Assembly: GCA_015680685.1 (NCBI GenBank)
Contig: MNCI01013830.1
Coordinates: 743,913 to 807,912 of the forward strand
DNA length: 64,000 nt
From: Gnetum montanum
Lineage: Eukaryota; Streptophyta; Gnetopsida; Gnetales; Gnetaceae
Direction: 5' to 3'
A program made the translations under genes and the position numbers. This document shows, one piece after another, positions 60,301-64,000 of the stretch. The stretch's first letter is position 1, and the number at the start of each line of letters is the position of its first letter. The notes under the pieces are model-generated. The model did no database searches, was not told the origin of the DNA, and was given only the letters and a program-made list of their open reading frames with translations.

Positions 60301-60530
60301 TACTTTCACGGAAACCAAAAAAACAAAAAATGGCATGGACACACCGTAAATGAAGTAAGCAAGAGAGATAATATTATTGAGATGGAATTATTGCCTGCCA
60401 GCGACGGCACCAGTCTCCAACAAATAACTCCATGTCTGGAGATGTGCGATCTGAGCTTCTTATCCTCTTCACGACTCCACCTTCCTTTACTCACATTCTT
60501 TTTGTTTTTGCAGCAGCTTTTGCACGGCAT
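57383..60530 (-). CDS. R2R3-MYB transcription factor, three exons, 207 residues
   Basis: Exons on the minus strand are 60395-60530 (ATG at 60528-60530), 60131-60260 and 57383-57740 (TGA at 57383-57385), totalling 624 bp. Exon 2 is exactly 130 bp and both introns fall at the usual R2R3-MYB positions and phases. R2 (about residues 15-66) reads [12 protein letters not shown], then [18 protein letters not shown], then [12 protein letters not shown], with all three Trp. R3 (67-117) has Phe in place of its first Trp, as is usual, then [20 protein letters not shown] and [11 protein letters not shown]. No bHLH-interaction signature is seen. The C-terminus is hydrophilic, ending [12 protein letters not shown], possibly an activation segment. 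This is a nuclear DNA-binding regulator. R3 wording (KNFWN) resembles cell-wall or anther MYBs such as MYB26, but the subgroup is unsettled. Intron 1 (60261-60394) begins GC, not GT. Confidence 0.88.
57936..58240. repeat. Diverged tandem duplication of about 154 bp in MYB intron 2
   Basis: GCTCAATAAAA...AAATGAAAGAAAAA...ATGAAGTT...GTATGGAAG...GTAGCAAA...GGTGTTA starts at 57936 and recurs in the same order from 58090. Substitutions and small indels show the duplication is not recent. Confidence 0.75.
58640..59130 (+). mobile_element. RTE-type LINE reverse-transcriptase relic in MYB intron 2
   Basis: On the plus strand, antisense to the MYB gene, a reading with frameshifts gives [20 protein letters not shown] (58672-58730), matching the M-x-M-V-F-I-D-L-E-K-A-Y-D-R box. 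[20 protein letters not shown] (58852-58910) corresponds to the Q-G-S-x-L-S-P-x-L-F region. [20 protein letters not shown] (58948-59005) is the catalytic box F-A-D-D reduced to F-A-N-D. This wording is characteristic of plant RTE-like LINEs. It is a fragment with no visible endonuclease. Its insertion probably helped lengthen intron 2 to about 2.4 kb. Confidence 0.7.
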
Positions 60531-60661
60531 ACTCAATTCCTCGGATTCTTCTCCTTGTCACAGATACGTTTACAAGGATTCGATTCTGCTAACCAAGGCC
60601 AGGGCTAGAGCGTACCAAATCCACGGCTTTATCATATTCACGTCAAGCAGTATTACGATTC

Positions 60662-60677
60662 ATTTATAGGGTATTGG
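60662..60677 (-). promoter_or_regulatory. TATA box and CCAAT box of the MYB gene
   Basis: On the minus strand TATAAAT lies at 60662-60668, with CCAAT directly upstream at 60673-60677 (GCCAATACCCTATAAATG). The start codon is about 130 bp downstream, leaving room for a short leader. A TGACGTG word (possible bZIP site) lies between TATA and ATG. Position and spacing support a genuine promoter. Confidence 0.65.
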
Positions 60678-60679
60678 CT

Positions 60680-61350
60680 AACCTTGTTTTAGTCTTTCAT
60701 ACAATCATCAGGTATTTGCAATTTTACTACTGTTTTGGAGCACGCTTCCTTTCCCAAATAATTCAATTTTTGTCTGCACGTTTCGAAGCAAAGCAATCCG
60801 CAGACACAAGAACAGAATCCGCAATCCGGTAGTCTGTATTGTTCGGAGGGCTGCACCTATATACGTGTATTGTCGCATTCGCTTGTTGGGAAGATTTTCA
60901 TCATGTGATGATGACGATGATTTATAATGCGCGTCACGAGAAGTAGGCAAGTTTTGGAATTTATGCTGCAGTTGTGTCTTGCAAAGGAACAAATCCAAAG
61001 ACAACGTACGAGTTGAGCACCGAACAGCGGAATATCCGCGTACAGTTTACCATGAGGATATGAAATTTAGTTAAATGAAGCTGCCACTGAGTTGTCAAGA
61101 TAAGCCCATAAATTGGCATATTTGTGCATCCGATGCTGATATTTGCTGTGGCCACGCCCCACAAGCAGTCAAGCGGCCCACATCCCTTGCGCAGAGTTCC
61201 AGAGACAAATACGGGCATTCACATGTGGGCAGACAACACTTTGCAGTAATCCTGGCAAAATCCAGTGGCCACCAAGATTCAATGGTGCCAAAGAGACTTG
61301 TTTCGTGAGCCTCGTCAAGTTGTCATTTAGGTTCAAACTTGGAAGTAACC
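60680..61350. other. Upstream region of the MYB gene
   Basis: G+C-richer than most of the window and lacking recognisable transposon motifs. Frames on both strands (61075-61308 and 61143-61355 plus; 60708-61004 and 60961-61218 minus) overlap one another and have no known domain. They are probably chance readings of promoter-proximal sequence. Confidence 0.4.
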
Positions 61351-61544
61351 ACTGAAAAGATGTTAGATGTGAAGTTTTTGTTTGAATCCTTGATAAAGCT
61401 ATTTTGATAGAATAAACATTGAATCCTTGAATAATGATAGATATAGGGGTTATCTTTTAGATAATGATTAATATGAGGACCATAATTTACAATGAAGGTA
61501 AGGGTAAGCATTTAGCTTTTAGGTAATGATAAATTACGAACCAT

Positions 61545-61650
61545 CATCATTTGAAGTGATGGTAAGGTGGTTAGAGACCATCATTTGAGTTGAGTTTGAT
61601 GCTCATATCTCAAGTCTTAAGACTTAGTTCAACCCTTGGTTGAGGTATTC
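61545..61650 (+). repeat. SINE-like repeat, copy A
   Basis: GAAGTGATGGTAAGGTGG (61553-61570) resembles a tRNA-type A box (TGGCNNAGTGG), and TTAGTTCAACCC (about 61625) resembles a decayed B box (GGTTCGANNCC). The blocks before and after both boxes recur at 63.2 kb. Termini are not defined. Confidence 0.4.
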
Positions 61651-61659
61651 AAAATGAGA

Positions 61660-63200
61660 TTTTTTCAATAGATCTGATGTTTTTCTAAAGAATATGATTT
61701 TTTTAGTTGCTCGAATGTTTCTTGAACAAACCTTATTTTTCTTTTTTTTGATTTTTTTCCAACAAATCTAATTTCTCAAGACTTTTCTTATGGGGGATTT
61801 TATATTATTCCTATCTTTTTCAACCAATGTTGAAATTTTTATTTTTTTTATTGATACTTTATTGATTCTCAAAATGTAGATTTACAAGCTAGACAAAAAA
61901 AAATTGTGGTGCATTCTTCTAGCGATGTTGATGCAACTAAGACACTTAATTTTGTTCTTCTTAATGATGTACATGAGTTATTGGTTGCTGATTTTTCATC
62001 ACAATATATTTTGATTCATTTTTTTGGTTTTTTGCTTTGTAATTAAAGTTTCATTTTGTAATTAAATGATGTGATGAAAAATTATGACATCTAAGTCTTT
62101 TATGACAAGTATTATTCTTGTTTTTTTAACTTGCTAAATTAGGTAATGATTTGATGGTGTAGTGTGTGCTAAATATAGGTATTTTATACATAAATATGTA
62201 GTGTTGATTGTTGGTAAGTGGGCTCCAAATTTTGATATTTAATCTAAAGAATATGCTAATGTTCTATGTTTGTTAAGTTATATAATTTTTCATTGATTTT
62301 TTAGAAAATTAAGTAAGAAATTATTAGTCTCCTTAGTCCCATTAAGCATACAGAGTCTATTCCTACAACTTTTGGTTTTCATAGATATTTTTTTTGTTGA
62401 AGTCAACCATATCAATCATAAAAAGGAATTGGTATTATACGCAAGAGAAAAGACATATATTCAAGTAATTACATATTATAATTTTTCTATTTCTTGCAAC
62501 TTTTACCATTTTGAAGGAAATTTGTTTAATACTTGTCCCTTTTTGCTCAGGAAAAAAGATTCTAAAAGAAAAAGAAAAAAAATGTGTTGAAGTTGAAGAT
62601 ACTAAAAGTCAAGTTAATATTAATAATAAAAACAATCAAATGGTAATAAAGAATCTAGAGAAGATAGAAGCTCTTGTGCATATATTTATTAGTACTATAG
62701 AAAATATTCAGTAGCCTAGACAGATAGCTTGTAAGAAAAAAATTTCATTATTTGACAAAAATACTATGAACTCAAAGATTAAAACTAGTGTCAATAAGAA
62801 GGTTATATTTGATGGTAAAGATTCTTAACATAAGATTAATAATAAGCAAGGAGGTGAAGATCTTCCACAAGTGATACGACTTTCTTGCTTTAATACAAAT
62901 ATTAGAATTAAGATATAACTTTCTATCTCAAATTCTTTTGCTATTTTAAGTTCAAGCATGGATGTTAAAAAGTGATATTAATTTTGTTAGGAATAGGACC
63001 TTCCTGCCTACTAATAATTAATTTTCTTAACTTGTTTATCCAATATACCAATTGTAAGGTTATTTGCTTGAGTACATAATCCAAAAATCAAAATTTTTTT
63101 CTTTTTCTATATTCTTTTCTAATGATGTCTATTCAATGTTAACTCTATATTTTCTTTGCTCATTATTAATATGTTTTTGGAGGTTCAACACCCAAAATGA
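61660..63200. other. A+T-rich stretch without recognisable genes
   Basis: The open frames at 62372-62590 and 62511-62714 (plus) are Lys/Asn/Ile-rich with no known domain. The stretch has many T runs. No element termini are identifiable. Confidence 0.45.
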
Positions 63201-63204
63201 GATT

Positions 63205-63300
63205 AAGTGATTAACTATCATTTAAGGTGATGGTAGGGTACTTGTTTCTTCACTCATAAGACTTAGGTTTGATTCTTGGCATAGAGACTTGAAACGAAAT
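63205..63300 (+). repeat. SINE-like repeat, copy B
   Basis: CATTTAAGGTGATGGTAGGGT matches copy A's CATTTGAAGTGATGGTAAGG block, and CATAAGACTTAGGTTTGATT matches its CTTAAGACTTAGTTCAACC block. AGGTTTGATTC differs from a perfect B box by one C-to-T change. The A-to-B distance is shorter than in copy A. Confidence 0.4.
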
Positions 63301-63976
63301 TGGGTTTTCACTCATCTTCCAACCATATTAAGCCAAGTTGGATAGAATTAGCATTAACCATCCATGCAATGGCTTTTTTAAAGATTTATAATTAAGTCCA
63401 ATCAAAAATATTATACAATGATTCTATTAATAGTCATGTGCTTAAATACTTCACCCTCAATCATTTTACAACCCCATCCATATCATGGGTTATCTTGAGA
63501 GATTTTATTTGGATGATACTACTTGCTACCATGTAGCTTTACTTATTAAAAAATTCAAAAGAAAAACAATAGTGTACATTTATTTTAAATAAACTTCTAT
63601 TTAAATTCATTTTCCCCATTCATATCTTCTTCTATATGTAATATAAGTACTATTAAATTAATCATATTCCAACAAGTTTCATATAAAGCTCCATAGGAGT
63701 TAATTTTCCATTTTTCCATCTCTCAAAAATCATCATTTTTGGTATATTATTTTTATTCTTAGATGATTGAAACTAAAATTAACATTTTGAACAAGCATGC
63801 ACTGAGCATTTATAGGAAAAAGCCATTATTATGTCAAATAATAATAAGTTATTTAAAGAAAAAAAAAGGTTTTTATACCCAAACCTATTTTTCTCACAAA
63901 GAGGTTTTGGTATTTACATTAAATTAGGGAAGAAATCATTTTTACATTTAAGAAAAAAAATTTCATAAGGCTTTCA
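63301..63976. other. A+T-rich right edge without features
   Basis: Nothing is recognisable beyond A+T-rich sequence and short homopolymer runs. Confidence 0.4.
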
Positions 63977-64000
63977 ATATATATATATATATATATATAT
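63977..64000. repeat. (AT)n microsatellite running off the right edge
   Basis: AT dinucleotides are uninterrupted to the end of the window; the true length is unknown. Confidence 0.9.

Noticed and set aside
60148-60669. 173-residue plus-strand open frame, the longest in the window
   Set aside because: It lies antisense to MYB exons 1 and 2 and intron 1; the minus strand carries a conserved DNA-binding domain with matching splice junctions, so this frame is a shadow.
61075-61355. Overlapping plus-strand frames upstream of the MYB gene as a small gene
   Set aside because: Several frames on both strands are open over the same G+C-richer DNA, none has a known domain, and none shows codon coherence beyond chance.

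Overview
This window reads as nuclear DNA of a seed plant with a large, repeat-rich genome. A gymnosperm such as a conifer is my best guess, at modest confidence. The reasons are decayed plant-type Ty3/Gypsy retrotransposons (Tat- and Athila-like), several plant LINE lineages, solo LTRs, A+T-rich filler, and one intron-containing R2R3-MYB gene. There are no bacterial, viral or organellar genes. Most coding remnants carry in-frame stops, many of them readable as C-to-T decay.

Layout. 0-4.2 kb: a broken gag-protease block on the minus strand, followed (in its own direction) by a 27-bp minisatellite. 4.5-8 kb: duplications, palindrome-rich sequence and a strongly diverged tandem array of about 190 bp period. 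8.1-8.75 kb: a 5'-truncated LINE ending in poly(C), flanked by an 11-bp target-site duplication (TSD). 9.2-12.6 kb: a decayed Tat-like pol on the plus strand, bracketed by minisatellites of the same family as at 0.3 kb. 12.9-13.7 kb: a solo LTR with a perfect 5-bp TSD. 16-23.2 kb: an Athila-like gag-pol on the plus strand, split inside RNase H by a 3.4-kb insertion (TSD ATTAT) that carries an NB-ARC resistance-gene relic. 26.8-27.8 and 29.7-30.5 kb: two more solo LTRs of the same family. 33.9-35.0 kb: a second poly(C)-tailed LINE with a 16-bp TSD. 37.4-40.2 kb: a LINE of another type with endonuclease and reverse transcriptase (RT) remnants. 40.6-47.7 kb: an LTR-bounded element on the minus strand with a tRNA-Asp-like primer site, gag and protease, but no visible RT or integrase. 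52-53.4 kb: a second copy of the 37-kb LINE type. 54.9-61.3 kb: a more G+C-rich gene neighbourhood holding the R2R3-MYB gene (minus strand, three exons, 207 residues). 61.3-64 kb: A+T-rich sequence with two short SINE-like repeats.

The only apparently intact host gene is the MYB factor. Its second intron is about 2.4 kb and holds an RTE-type LINE relic. Its first intron would need a GC donor, which is unusual. The most distinctive observation is the LINE family whose 3' tail is poly(C) rather than poly(A). It is supported by two independent insertions, each with a TSD directly after the C tract. All positions come from reading by eye; domain boundaries in decayed elements are approximate.
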